A DNA stretch of 64,000 nucleotides, from NCBI GenBank assembly GCA_935421135.1, contig OW285187.1, positions 26,908,429-26,972,428 of the forward strand. The letters are read 5' to 3'. The DNA comes from Bugulina stolonifera (Eukaryota > Bryozoa > Gymnolaemata > Cheilostomatida > Bugulidae). The notes under the pieces are model-generated. The model was not told the DNA's origin. It searched no databases and was given only the letters and a program-made list of their open reading frames with translations. The translations under genes and the position numbers were made by a program. This document shows positions 35,401 to 50,400 of the stretch, one piece after another (position 1 is the stretch's first letter; every line of letters starts with the position of its first letter).

Positions 35401-38400
35401 CTGGGATCACTCTCACCTACAGCATTCACCGCTACAACCCGTATCTTGTACCGAGTAGCTGGATGTAACCCTTGTATGACCTTCTGAGTATTGGAGCTAA
35501 TGAGCACCCTCCTTGTAGATGGGCTCCACTCAACTGTAGCATATATAGACAGACATGTGAGATAGTTATTTTATTGGCTGCTTTGTGTGGAACAGCTGTC
35601 TTATTGGCTGCCTGGTCAAACAAAACCAATAAAAATCCATGGAACAACAATGAGATAATAAAATGAGCTTTGCCTTTTAGGAGTTGTCTACTTTCTTCCT
35701 CCATAATATTGTTTGGTTTCATGGGGTGTGATTTGAATAATTTGACGCACAACAGTAGTTACATATTAAAACATCAATTACTGTATATTTATAGGATCGA
35801 TCTACTAACTCGGTCATAGGAAATAAGGGAGCAGCCACCGTGGCCTTGTGATTAGAGCTCTCTATTTCCATGTGGGAGTTCCAGGTTCGATTCCCATAAA
35901 GCTCACTGGTGGTAATCAACCTTACAACGCTCCTGCGTTACCTTGCCGCAGTTATTGCAGCAGTAATTAAAGTCTTACAAAACTCCGGTGTTTGTGATAG
36001 AACTGAATCCAAAAACATATTGAGAGTCACCAGTGCATTACTAGCTACTAGCCAATAGGATCCTACTTACCATCGGCTGGGAGACACTGTATGATGTACT
36101 TAGTGATCTCACTGTTTCCATCATCAGACAGCATCCATGAAATGGAGATTCTTCTACTTCTCACTTCTGCCATTGTCAAATGAGTCACTGCAGCAGGCTT
36201 TTCTAAATAATTACACACCGTTTGTTTTTACCAAAGTAAAATCACACAATATTGGAACTGAACTGATACTGCATTCACCGATTGCAACCTGTTATAAATG
36301 TATTGCCAGTCAATGAAGATCATGAGGACTAGTTGAACATTTAATTCTACCACAAACCTATAAAACATATGGTATTGATAATATGAGGAAATATACATGT
36401 AAAAGGATATACAGCAAATATGATAAATTCACAAAGTGCAAAGTTGGCGTCTATATACCGGCGATTACGTATGAATATTATAGACTTAGTCCTAATAATT
36501 GCAAAATACTAACGCTCCCCAGAACATGAAGTCGACCATCAATATGTTAGCATACCTTTTACTGTGAGTTGTATTCTCCTGTGTGCTATTCCAAACTGAT
36601 TCTTTGATGTACACCAATATTCTGCATCGTCTCCCCTTGTTGATGACTTTATGGTTAGTACTGATATTAGTCCACTTCCAGTTTCAGTTGTAGAAATGTT
36701 GATCCTGTAATCATGGTTAAAGTATAAAATACATGTACAGCATGCATATACATATATGTAGAGTTACCCTACCTTGTTTATTTTACTGCAGAAGAAACAT
36801 TCAATTCACTACACATGCATGTAAAGCGAAGTTTGGTTTAGAAAGGTTTTTCCACTTTGCTTGACCATAATAAATGTGATATGTATTAGACTTGTTGGCA
36901 CACAAGTGCATAAGCTAACACTCCATATACAGCATAGCTGTAATGACCTTGACCTTGGCATAGTAGCAGTATTGAGCTGTTCCCACTCTGCTTCTCCTCT
37001 CCTCTTCCTCCCCCAAGCAGTAGCAATGGGCAAGTCTCCAGTGGCATTACACACCATTTTTACTTCCTTTCCCACCAAAGAGACTTGAGAGTGAGTGGGC
37101 GCAGTATATCTCACTGGAGCTGCAGAACCCAAAATAAATCATAGAATCACACATGTACATGCAGAAACTTGAGTTTAAATAATTATATGCATCATGTGCT
37201 ATTGCTACTGATTGTGATATGGAGTTATCCTCTTTTTTCTCTTATTTCTCATCTTTTTCTCTCAAAGTTTAACACTTTGTCTGCCCAAATATCTATGATT
37301 TTCCAAAACTCTCCTACCCTCACTTCCACACTGTCACTTGATGCCCATTCAAAAGTAAAGTTGCACACTGAATCGACGACATACGTGTACCTACACTGCC
37401 TTTAGAGGGTTATTGTAGTGGTAGGACAACTTTAGTGACCAGTATATACAATGTAACAGTCTACAAGATCATCAATAATCAACGGTTAATGATCAATGAT
37501 CATTAACTCTTAAAGGCCTTTTCCATTCTACGAGATAATACTTAAATGTAAACCATGTCCACTTATGACATCATTGCATTTGTTTGAGTCACAGCTACAG
37601 TATGTTGACGATGTTCCAGCCCTCGAGCACACCCATAACTGTTTAATCATGGATAAGATTCATGGTGGTACCAGTTCAGTAGATTGCCAAATATTAGCTC
37701 AACTATTATTACCAAAGCCAGAATATCCATGTAAGAACGTGATAAGTACATACATACAACATAATACCAACGTTTAGGCTCGATGCTCTGGGATAAAGAC
37801 ACCAGATACACACATTCTTGTTACGAAGGCTGGTTGAAATTTTCCACTTTTTGCGTTTAAAATTCCTCAACTCTAAACACTAATCAGCTTGGAGAAACTG
37901 ATATCTTTGACTGACACTTTTGTTGACTACCCAAATACAATTTGCTGTTTATGCCACGCCCCCTCTCCATTGCACTTACCATTGACAGATAAGAGTATAA
38001 TCTGGCTGAGATCTTGTCCCACATTGTTACTAATCTGACAGATATAGTACTCCCGATCTCCGACAGTAGCCTCTCTAATCATCAGAGATCCATTTGCCAT
38101 CAACTCGTACCTGCTAGAGCTTTCATTAGCTATAGTTTCAAACTTCTGGCTGCTGTAGTCTACAAAATACATGCTAGCAGGTACACACTTTATGTATATG
38201 CCAGTGGATTACAGATCTAATAAGTGTTGTTAATTACCCGATCATTACGATAGAAACAGTGTTTGTTTCATCCGCTTACTCTGACCATGTTTACACTTAG
38301 CATAAGGGAAACAGAAATGTAAGAAAAACAAAGTGAATGATTTCACTAAAACATGTGAACCATAAGCTAGCACATATGCTTTTAACTGTATACATATACA

Positions 38401-41400
38401 TACATGTATATGTATGCACAGGGATGTACACGTACTGTATGTACATGTAAATTAAGTTAGAAATGTGTAGATACAATACAATGTAAATAGAACACCCATT
38501 CATATGAATCGAACAGTGTTTATCATACAAACAGTTGCCATAGAAACACTTAATCCTCATAGAAACAAAGTTAGACATGACATGAATATAAGCTGTCACT
38601 AACTCCTCAAGTCATTTGTACCCAATCTTATATCTTATCTAGACATGGGTCAACAACGTCAGCCTGATATACTTAATAATTATTTATGTTAATTCACGTA
38701 GGCGACAGAGAAGTCACAAGATTTCATAACACGATTGAATTCCCATTGGTCTAGAAATCTTTCAATAACATAATATATGTTTTATGATGTCTTTGTATAA
38801 ATATAAGAACATAAATAATAAATAACATTTTATTAGTTGGTGTTAGCCCTTGAACCTAAGGGCACAATAAATTGTGGACACGATAGCACACCTATCGATA
38901 ATATTTTAATATAAGTGTGCATAGAAACAAGGTTACATTAAAATGGAAGGCAATTCATGGAAGCTAATTTTATAGCACCACAGAGCACCCAAAGGACCTT
39001 TGCCATACTTAACAATCAAATCCCTTATCTTATGAATAAAAGACCAGTAGTGGAGCATCTGATAACAAGAAGGTAACCTGCAGTTAATTGTATGTACACA
39101 GCATCTATTGACATATTGTAAGTAGTTAACAGTGGCACGCGACCACTTCAAGTTTATGATGGTGATAAAACTTCAATATGGATAGCAAAACATGTCACAG
39201 CTAGCCGAATAACTACAGGAAATAGAGGTTTATAAGACAACTGCCTATCCTCGGCCTCCCAACAGCTGTTGAAACAGTTTTATTGGATCAAAATTTCTTA
39301 TCAATAAATAGATAAAAAGGAAGTTTGAGGGGATCTAAGCTATAAATCGCGATATCCATAATAATTGGGGAATTTTCTTTTCATCCATATATTATGTCAA
39401 TGACAGATGATCATATTCCCAGTAACAAATGTATAGCGGGAGCTGAGGCTATATCATGTGCAACAAGAACTGCAGAAATAAGTCATGTCATATATACGTT
39501 GAATATTTTTTATGCAGGTGTATTTGTAGGCCTTTTTATATACATGTATATCATATCCATACCGATAAACCTGTGGTATATTGCATTTTGAAAAGTTACA
39601 TGTATGTGTCTACAGCACAGTCTACACAATTGTGTATTTCTTACCAATAGCCTTTTTCCAAACAACAGTTGGGGCAGGTACACCACCTCCCTTGCACGGC
39701 AATTGAATATTCTCCCCAAGTATGACTTCACTATCGTCTGGTTTCGTCTGCCAATAGGGTTCGACTATATAAAATATAAACATTGCATTAGAATAGTAAA
39801 TAATGGAATCGAACAAAACCTTGTTAAACATTATGCTGCAACCCCAAATAACATGAATTGTTGCTACACATCAAAAATAATGAAAGTGCTCCAAAACGAT
39901 GCTGCCATTAATACTGTCTCATGAAATGATTATCGTCTTAGACAAATCATCAAGTGATTACTGTCAAGTTACATTAATATAGACTTATGTGAGCAGCTGT
40001 GAGAGCATACCATTGACAGTAGCAAGTTGTGCTGTAGTATTGACAACTCCCGCCCTGTTAGTCGCCATACACGTGTAGTTGGCCACATCAGTGGTTCGAA
40101 CACGAGAGAAATGTAGGATACTAGAAGACTCCGTATTCTTCTACAATTTACACAAAACATAAATTTGTTGACTTAGCAAACAATTTAAACTGTGGCACGT
40201 TCCTTACAATATTTTGTTGTAGACAGTATATCGTTATACAAATAAACCACCATTGTGATACGGTTAAATCGGATTTGAGGACAACATGTAAAAATGTGTT
40301 TAAATATTATAGTTTGCTTGGTTTTATCAGCAATTTGCCGACAGCACAACTTGAAAGAGAAATCAACATCACCGTATTCTCATCAAATATTTTCAAGCTT
40401 GAAGTCATTTACCTAAACTAGTGGTTGTATTCTAACAAGATTTTTAAAATTAATATTCAGATTTAGAGGCAATGTCCAATTACTCTCATTCAACATATAT
40501 TATCTAGTAAATTTTAAAAGTGTAAATTAAACAGTAACTTGACGAGCTAACAATCTTAGTTGGCTCTCTGTAAAAGAGGTGATAAAATACATAGTCTGAC
40601 ATGAGCTGCCTGTAAATTAATAATATACCAACGACATTCTTCTTTTTATACCATTATCGCTTTACATGCACTTTACTCTACACATGTGTGCAGATATATA
40701 ATAGGCTTTTACAGCTTTGCTATTATTTGACAAAATGTCGATGTCAGTAAGTCACACCTAGAACCTCCCTTGAGCTCTTGTCTTTGTGCTAATTTACAAT
40801 ACATGACCTCAAAACTGGTTCAGTGGTGAGAAGTCAAGTCTATAGTACCACAGTGGTGCACTCCACGGGCCACCTGCAAACTCTGAACTGTGTACCAAGG
40901 AAGCATACAAATCTATATACACATCACTCTAAGGCTACACTTACCTCGACCTTTATAAGAGGAAAGGAGAGTGGAGTGATGAGTTGTCCATCCCTGTACC
41001 AAGACAGCTGTATGGGTTTATCTCCCCCTTTAATCTGACACATGGCAATGTGTTCCTCACCCTCTGTTAGAGATGGGAAGTCTAGAGGTACCAACACCGG
41101 CTCACCTGTAGCAATCAGTTCAGTGAAAATAATATTCTATGCAACAATATGTACATTTGTAGTTTCTGTGCAGAATTGTTATAAAATTAAAACTTCTTTG
41201 ATAATACAAAGATTTAATCAGCTGTCTATTCTAGGTTGGTTTTCTTAATCTTGATTAAAAATCATGTTATATACATGTACAATTCAATGTGCATTAAACA
41301 TAGCTAATAGGCATTCATATGGTTTACACCAATACAGCCAACACCTAGCCTACTGAGGCATGCTGATATCTGCTGACACCTACTGATTCGTGTTGATACG

Positions 41401-44400
41401 TACTTATAACAGAAACATGTACAGTAGCGCTAGACCCCTGTCCATCTTCATTCACTGCTGAACAGTTGTAATTTCCCTCGTCAGACTCTGCTACTGGAGA
41501 TATAGTGAGTACACCCTCTGTTGTATACGATATTCTATGGTCCTTTCTCAGCACACTTCCATCTGTGACACAATTTTACTAGCTGTTTATAAATTCATCA
41601 TAGCCCAGCTGTGGGATAGCATATACGATGACATGCCCGAACGTATTGGATAATTATTTTAAATTGAAAATCAAAGCATATATGCTTTGATTTTCAACTT
41701 TGCCGAGTTGTGTTTTACTATTGCATGTTATACACCAACTAATTACCTTTAAGCCATGAAATTCTATCTATAGGATAGCCAGAGACATAACACACTAGCC
41801 TTAGAACCTTATGAGCTACTGCAGTATGGTTGGCCATGCGCCTTACAGTTGGTATACCTGAAACAGAGAAAAGAGTCCATTAATTTTCTCCGTACAAATA
41901 ATAAAATTATATGGAAAGATTCTGATACCTCAAAGTGCTATGAATAATAGTATTTAGTAATACTTTTACCAGAAGACTACTACGTAGCACTTAAATTGTT
42001 GTGGAAAGTAGTGTCAGCAAAGTAAGTAATCAAACTACAGAGTTAAAACTGTTGGCAACAAACACTTTTACTTGGGTCCCAAAGGCCAAAGAATATCAAG
42101 TTGTCCGTGGATGCTACCGTGTTCTGTTAGGACATTAGCTCTATATTCAATAATTAACTATAAGGCAGAAGTTCATTGGAGAGGCAGCTGGTATACATGT
42201 ACCTTACAGAATTTGACCAATATGTAACCCCTCTCAATGCCTTGAAAGTGGTAGGCTACTGATGGGCTAACGTATATAGCTTATATAACTTAGAAGTTAA
42301 GAAATCAGATGAAAAAACAGATTCACATTTTGTGTATACACTTTACTGTATTACAGACACATAGACTGGAATCTGAAAGCTAAGTGGTGAAATAAAAATC
42401 TATTGATCTATTTAGATTGGGCTGTTAGAAGCTATAAACAAGCTGTTACTTTAATGAATGCGGATCTTCTGCTACAGCTGGTCAAACTTCCGACTAAACT
42501 GACTAAACATGAGGTTCGTCGTTTATGAAAAATTGCATCATCCTATTATACCAATAGTATATGGCTCGTACAACTGTTGTATGTCTAGTGATTACGGATA
42601 GAGCAATGTTTCATTCCAGTAGTGGAGGTGTAAGAAATGTTTCTAATAAATTCTGATTTTTGTATAAATTCTGTCCTAAAATTCTCAAGATTGTATATTT
42701 TACTTTAGTTAAAGACACTTAACATAATAATCATATCTTGGAGATATAAAAATGGAAAGGTGGATTTAGGCTTTGGGTTGGTTTACCAAAAGAAACTTTG
42801 GTTAATCAGTCAGAATAGCACTGCTGACATGTCAAACACTAGATAAATACCTCTTACAATATTTCCTTCTTGATATAGGCTATAGATTATGTTACGAATA
42901 ATACAAGTTATGAACCATTCCGACACAGAATTAGTAAATTAAAAAACAATCTATCCATGGAAAGCGATATCTGAAAAATCTCAATTAAGAGCATTATGAG
43001 GTTATAGGTAATATGAGCATATATACAGTGTATGCAGTATATACGTGTCATCGGCAACTTCCTGGTCACCCGTTCAGTATGCATAGACATCAATAGACAA
43101 TCGTTTATACAGGCACATAAAAGGACATCACATTGTACAATTACGACAGGCCTAGATATAGACCTATTGATCAACATTGAGTGGAAGAGCTCACACCTAC
43201 CGTACACATTAAGCTGGGCTGTCTGTTGGCCGTGACCAATGGTGTTGTTAGCTATGCAGACGTACGTACCACCATCGGTGAGTCTGAGAGAGGATATGTT
43301 GACATGACTCACGATATCTCCCTCCGCTGTCATATACTGACCTACCTGTATTTAATAGGCTATATGCTGCATTACTCACTATAGAGGATGCGATTATACA
43401 TAAATACATACAGGGCTACATGTGGGCTTACACATGATGTATATTTTAGACCTAGATGCCCATACACTGGGTGGAATTGCAGGCCTATATGTAAATGCAT
43501 GTACATAGAAAGTATGCTATACTGTGTAGGCCTATAATATGCATCTAGTATATCAGATGAATTCATGGAAAATCACAACTATTCACTGGTCTCAACTTAT
43601 TAATAAGTTATAGCTCATAGGTATATATTGTCTAGTGTGTGCATGTTATATATAATACAGTATATGCATGTACAATGTACATGTACATGTATGTATTTCC
43701 TTCTACTCTCCTAAAGTGACTTGCAGTATTGCTATGCATTACATTGATATAATTATCTCTCGCATTCAAAAATCATAACCATGAAAACTGTACAGAGAAG
43801 TTTGCTATGAGATCTGTGTATCTAGCATAATGTATGCGTATAAAATAATAGTTCTGTATCAATTGATTAAAATACTGTGAACATGTAGCTATATCATAAC
43901 GCAATCATGCGACAATTTTTTACCAACAATCCTTTATCTGTCTTGGATTATTTATCATTGCTATCTTATTTATAATACACAGCCATCTATTTTTATAAAT
44001 AGCCAGTGTTTCACAGACATACCTTGATACGTTGTGAATTAGGAGAGGGTAGGAGAGGGGAGCCCGCTAACATCCACTGTACCGTGGGAGGAGGATTGCC
44101 ATACACTTTACACATGAGGGAAACAGACTCTTCTGGGTGCTTAAACAGTGCATCTGATCTGTTGTGGAAGACCGGAGCAGATACTACAAAAAATATAATG
44201 TAAACATCAGTGAAGCTCATTGTGTAGACATCAATGACCAAGACTCATAGTGTAGACATTAGTGACCAAGACCCAGAATGTCTGCTTTTAGATCAAACTG
44301 GAATTGGAGAATAAGGAGGTAGATTCCTAAATATAGACTAAAACTTGGAATCAACAGAGATGTAATGAAGAGTATTCAATGCTAAACTAGCCTGTAAACC

Positions 44401-47400
44401 TTCGAATCATGGTAATAAACGACAGACGGAATGGAAGCTGAAGCTAACTATCAAGTTGAACAATGATACCCAAAGGCTATGACTTCTGAGCAATGTTACA
44501 CGCAATCTATCTGCCAGCTCTCATTAGGTGATAGATAGAGCTGGCGCTACCGCTGTGTTCCCTGGGCATGACCAGTGCAATATGTCAGCCTCGCAGTATT
44601 GTTGATCAACTGATAATGCTTATTAAACATTTGCTTATGTCTACATGGCTGTAAAACCTGAATGGAATGGTAATTACTTCTTTAATGAACTGGTTCACCT
44701 GAACTACCTTAAATTTAACAGCAATAAAACTTGGCAATAATCAACATGACATTCATTATTTGTCAGTATTTGATCAGAATGCTTGTTGAAAAACAAAGCA
44801 ACTAATCATAGTCTTTATAAATATTATATACTGCAGCGCATCATGTAATTAGAAACACAGAAAATTAATTAACAAATTATTCAAAGATAGTGTGATTCAC
44901 GTCTTACGATACTTCAGGTAATAAGGAAACACGAACAAGTTATATATATGTGATACAAATAGTAGACTCGTGGAATAAAGTGTTAGGACAGTGCTATCAC
45001 TTGGGTTTAGTTTACCATCTGGATATTTGCACGATATTGTATAGTTTCAGATGCTGAATTGCAAACCAGGCTTTAGACTGAAAAGCTAACCAACACCACA
45101 GTGGAGATAGGATTCCTATATAAACATATTGAACGTAATATATAGATTATATACAATGTAAGTTATATAGTAGAGAGAATGAAAGAGTTGGTTACAGTAA
45201 CTATTATATAAGTCAAACAAGGGAGTTAATTAGACAGCAGAGCAGAGTGCATTCATTAGAATAGTAAACTCCCCATAGACGTTGACGGCGGAACAGGAGT
45301 ATCCAATACCAGGAAATTATCGGTAGAGCATTTTCTTTTTCTTTCTATGAGAAATCACTTTGTCAATATTTAGTTCCATATTATTAAACAAATTAGCTGA
45401 GTAACAACAATAATTATTTTTCGATTTTAATTGTTCAGAGCGTGGGAAAGGGATATTCACTGCATTCCTTTAATTCAAACATATTATATAGATGAAGCAG
45501 ACTTACGTCCCAGTTGAAGTTGTGATGAAGCCTGCACATTGTCATTGGTTGAGGACACGAGGCATTGATACATTCCTATGTCTCTTCTCGACACAGACTC
45601 TATCCTGAGTAGCAAGTCATTCGCCTTCCTGAAATAATAGATGCATTATAATTTAGTTTTGCAAAAATATTTTGTGTCAGTTTCTCCATAACACATGTTC
45701 TAACACAAATACTTATGCAGAGGCTTTGTAGCTACTGCCTACACATGCATAGCTTAAATTTCAACAAAAAAGATGGTGCTTGTAGAGAATGGCTGAAGAC
45801 CTCTTTCAAATTTCAAGATCATAAAGACATGAACTTAGCCTAAATGTAATTACTTCACACTACGTGCTAGCTCTGTTGTAATATTTTTCTACAACATAAT
45901 TCTGTAAGATCAAGCAAGGACTGTAAAAAATGCTAAGCTATTCTTATTCACGGAATAGACTGGTGCCTGCATAGTACATGTTGATATATTATGCTTCAAA
46001 TAGTATAAATACATGCAATAATCCGACATTACCTTAACTATTCTCATTACAATATTCTAGTCACGCTGTGCTATTCATAACCCTGCCAATTAGTGTCTAT
46101 TAAAATCATCTAATTCTTTGGAGAAGTGAATTTATGAAACAAAGTGAATAGGCCAAATGTATCCTTAGGTTGTACCAAGCATAAAATTACACATACTTCG
46201 CTGTTGTATACCCTCTGACATTGTTTAGGTAGACGATGTCTAAATCAACCCATGCTGTTACTTGCATAAGCTTGTAGCCGGGTAATAACAAATATCAACA
46301 AGAATTCTTATGATATTATAGTTTAATAATACTTTTACCTCAGATCTCCTGTATTACACCGGATAAAATAAAATTCGTAGAGAAATGAGATATAATTGAG
46401 TTGAGGGCTTGTAAAATCTGGTGGCGGGTATAAAAAATAATGGATTGAAATATTCGTTAGAGGAATGCGTAATGGTGGACTGAGTACCTGATGTTTTGAG
46501 TGAAGGTTAAAGGTGATCCATTCTTGTACCACACAACCTGTGAATAAGGACCTCCTTCTATGTCACACTTTAACTCAGCAGGCAGGTTAGCATCTCTCTT
46601 CTGGGACTTGGGTGATATTCTAACATGTAGTGACTCTACGTAAACATGACAAACATAAAAATAAAATACCATAATATAAACATGTCTAATAAAATGGAAT
46701 GCAATGTTAAAATATTGTGATATAAAAATGTATGAGTAATGTAATATGTTATATAGTTTACTAATGTCATATAGTTGGAAGGGATTGGAAAACTTTGGTA
46801 GGCCTATTAGATGAAAGCATGTTGTCATATTATATAATATGTACCAACGTATGATTATAATACATTGTAGATAATATTGCTATCCAAATAGTATACCATA
46901 CAACATACTACATGTATTATCACACTATACTATAATATGATAAGTAAACAACGGACAGTTAATTATTATCTTTGTTATGTGTTTTTATGTTTCATATTAT
47001 ATTTGTAGATTATTGTGCACCAGTCATATACAGTGCAGTTGAGTATAGAATGACTTGGCCATTCCCATACAAGTTCACATCAAGTACAAACAGCGGTGTT
47101 TACTGTTATTTGACTTACAAGCTGACAACACTGACTAACATCAGGTCACAGTGTGTAGCAGCGTATGTGGGTGATGCCGTTACATTTTTCCCACACTGTC
47201 AAATATTGGAAAACTATTGTACAAGTAAAAAGATCAATTTTTAAGCAATGCTCAAGGCGATTAGCTGACCTCTATTTCAGGTTTCAAATACTTTAACAAA
47301 GAGTTGAGTGCGAGCAATGCACAGCGTGTGTCAAATGGTTAATCAATCGCCTCATTCAAATAGAATACTCTCTAAGCTTAATCGCAAATCACACACACAC

Positions 47401-50400
47401 TTTGAGTATGTAAATCGAGAGCTATAAATCAATATACTCAATATAACTTGATACATAAGTCATCCCAAATACTATGACAATTCAGTCCTTTGAGGATGTT
47501 TGACATAGATAATATGTGAACAAACAAAACGAACCATTTTCAGTTATTGAGTTAATCAAAATGAAATAGTAAATACAAACATTTCAATGTTGATTTTAGT
47601 GCGTGCCTATGCTAGGGATACTGAAAAAGAGGGCGTGCCTATATAGTGGAACTATGCAATTTATCACAGCAATTTGAAGCATATACATGGGGGATATAGT
47701 GATAGTAACTTTGAAAACCTGTGCAATAAATAGCGCTTCCACCCTACCAGCATACAGAACACTATATAATATGATGCACGTATACAATAAAATAGTAAAA
47801 AATAATTCTATTATGTTGCGGATTACATGTAAGTTATATTAGTTTTTTCATATACACTCATAATTATATCTTTCACATCACATGTTGTGTATGTAATAAC
47901 ATTAGGCTCTAGGCATACACGCAGATACCAGGAATGTCGTGAAGTGATGTATATACAGTCATACTGTGTTATAACTAGTTCCATTGTACATACAGTGTAG
48001 TGCATTCTCGTACACATGCACGTTATGTTAGAAATGGATTATTAATGTTGCAGAGTACTAATAGGTGTAGTTGGAGTCATACAATGTACACTTATACACT
48101 GTAGCGTACACAGAAAATATGCCATTGCAATTAGTACATGCACATTCATATTGAATTATCTCCAGCATTATAATATCTATAGTATACATGTACATAAGCA
48201 ATAGCAAACTTACTAGTGACTAGAAGATGTGTACTGGCAGTAGTGTATCCATGAATGTTGCTAACATTACAATTATATATTCCGGAATCATTTATGGAAA
48301 CATTAGATATACTGAGGTAGCCGTTGCTTGCGTTCACACGAGGTGTGGGGGGAATTGTCTTTCCATTCTTTGTCCAATTGTGGCTAAAAAGGATGAAGAC
48401 AAAAATAAAACTATTCCATCCACAATTGAGGAGGGGTGTAGATGAAGTGATAAAGAATTTGTTTAACTCCAAAATACAAAGACAATAATCATCAAAGTTC
48501 AATACACAGGTGCAGATATGCAACACACTGAACGATATTTTTATAACAATGCAAAGACCTGCAGAGAAGGTAATGGAATTATGTGTCACCGATGCATTTC
48601 ATAACTAAAGCTCTTTCGCAGGACACCAGAATCCTAGTTTGATGCAGTTATTTGTCAAGCAACCAATTGTGTTGCCTGGTTGTACAACTACAAAACTAAC
48701 CCTCTGCTAGTCTACATGAGTATGTATAATACATGTACATCGTACATGTATATAATAGACCCCCTACATGTAGGCTATCTACTATGTATTAACACTATAT
48801 TCATTTTGTATATAGTTCAATTTATTTTAATAATTATGAATAAGTATTGTGTTACCTGGCAAGAGGGAAGGCATGAGCTACACAAGGTAATGTTACAGTT
48901 GCCCCTGACTTGCTGACTAGACTCTCCATCTTGTATTCTAGCGACGGACCTGTCTCTACTGGGTCTGCAATAATAAGCAAGCATGGAAGAAATTACCTAC
49001 GGCTGCATTGCAAGTTTTTCTAAGAGTGTATGTACACATGCAGACATTTGAACATGTATATCTATCTACTGTAAATGTTCTATTTCCAAGCCTAAGCAGA
49101 GTAGCTAAAAAGTTTTGTTTAGCAAGTGTTTATATTGTACAAATAATACAGCAGCATCAGCAGTAGCCACACAAACATCTTCAAGTATTATAGATATAGA
49201 CGAAGCAATGAACCGAAGAAACACGCTGCTTATAGGAATAGGAGTTGATACCGACCAATCACGTTGAGTGTAGCTGCAGGACGACTGGATCGTCTGCTCT
49301 TGTTGCTCATAAGGTTGACAGTGAGACAGCTCATTTCCTTCAGGTGATCCTGTTGGGTGACATTGAAGAGATGAAGAGTCGGACCCATCATCATGTATCT
49401 CCCACCTGGTAAACACAATCAGTGTATTAAATAGATTCGTAAATAATATATTATCTATTACGCTGTAGGGCTGTCTTACATTCTATGCAAAAACATATAT
49501 ATTATTTATGCCAATATGCTAAGTTATGAAATGACAACTTGTTGCCTTGCTGCACTTTCAGTGCAATTTCAAACCCACTGTGGAACGAAATTACCAGGAG
49601 AATTTGTAACAGAGCTGAGTATTATGGAGGAAAGTTATAATATAATATTCTATAATATAGAATCAATAGGAATTAAACCACACTACAGAAATATAACAAT
49701 GGTATAATAGTCAGCAAGTGTAAATGTTTCACCAACAGTGTTATTTGAATTATCTGATAGAAATAAGTGTCAAGATGTTGAAAGAGATTTTAGTTCAGAA
49801 CAATAGGAAAAGCAGACAAGCTGATAAAAATTATTTGTGTATGTATTTCCCATACATTTCATGACTAATAGCTTGGCAACACCTACACACTTTGCACCAC
49901 CTATAAACAAACGCCATTTAATATTTTTGCCTCAGTTGATTTTCGAGAGAGGTGTATATAGAGAAATTTTTCGATATTCAAGTGTCGCTATGACCTTGAA
50001 AGGCATGGTGCATAATACACCGACACTAAACAATAAACATGGTGAGAGGGTGCTATTGTGTGAGTATTGGATTGTAACCACTTCAGTGGAATTTGAACTA
50101 AAATAGAAACTAGTTGAACATAAATCTAAAATTTTACTCGTTTCTTCTATCAATATGCATTATGTCGATGGCGGAACGATGCAATTAATATAGTAACGTA
50201 GACCTGCATGCCAAATTGGCAATCATTTGTTATAAATAAGGACAACTTCCAAAGAAGGTCTGCCAAGAGATATTGGGGCACATTTCTACTGTGAGTAATC
50301 TAGAATGGTGTACAATAATGCTTGTATATGCATGCATGTAAATACAGGACTTGCTTTATAGGAAAATTGCTACTACATGTAGTTGTAATCAAAATTACAA

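Noticed and set aside
35830..35905. Possible functional tRNA gene
   Set aside because: Good A and B boxes but no acceptor-stem pairing; continues into a SINE body.
37927..44241. Alternative Dscam exon clusters
   Set aside because: Introns were scanned for repeated half-Ig coding segments on the minus strand and none was recognisable.
46972..47244. 90-codon plus-strand frame with an Ig-like look
   Set aside because: No splice sites or clear Ig signature; lies in a DSCAM intron and is most likely chance.
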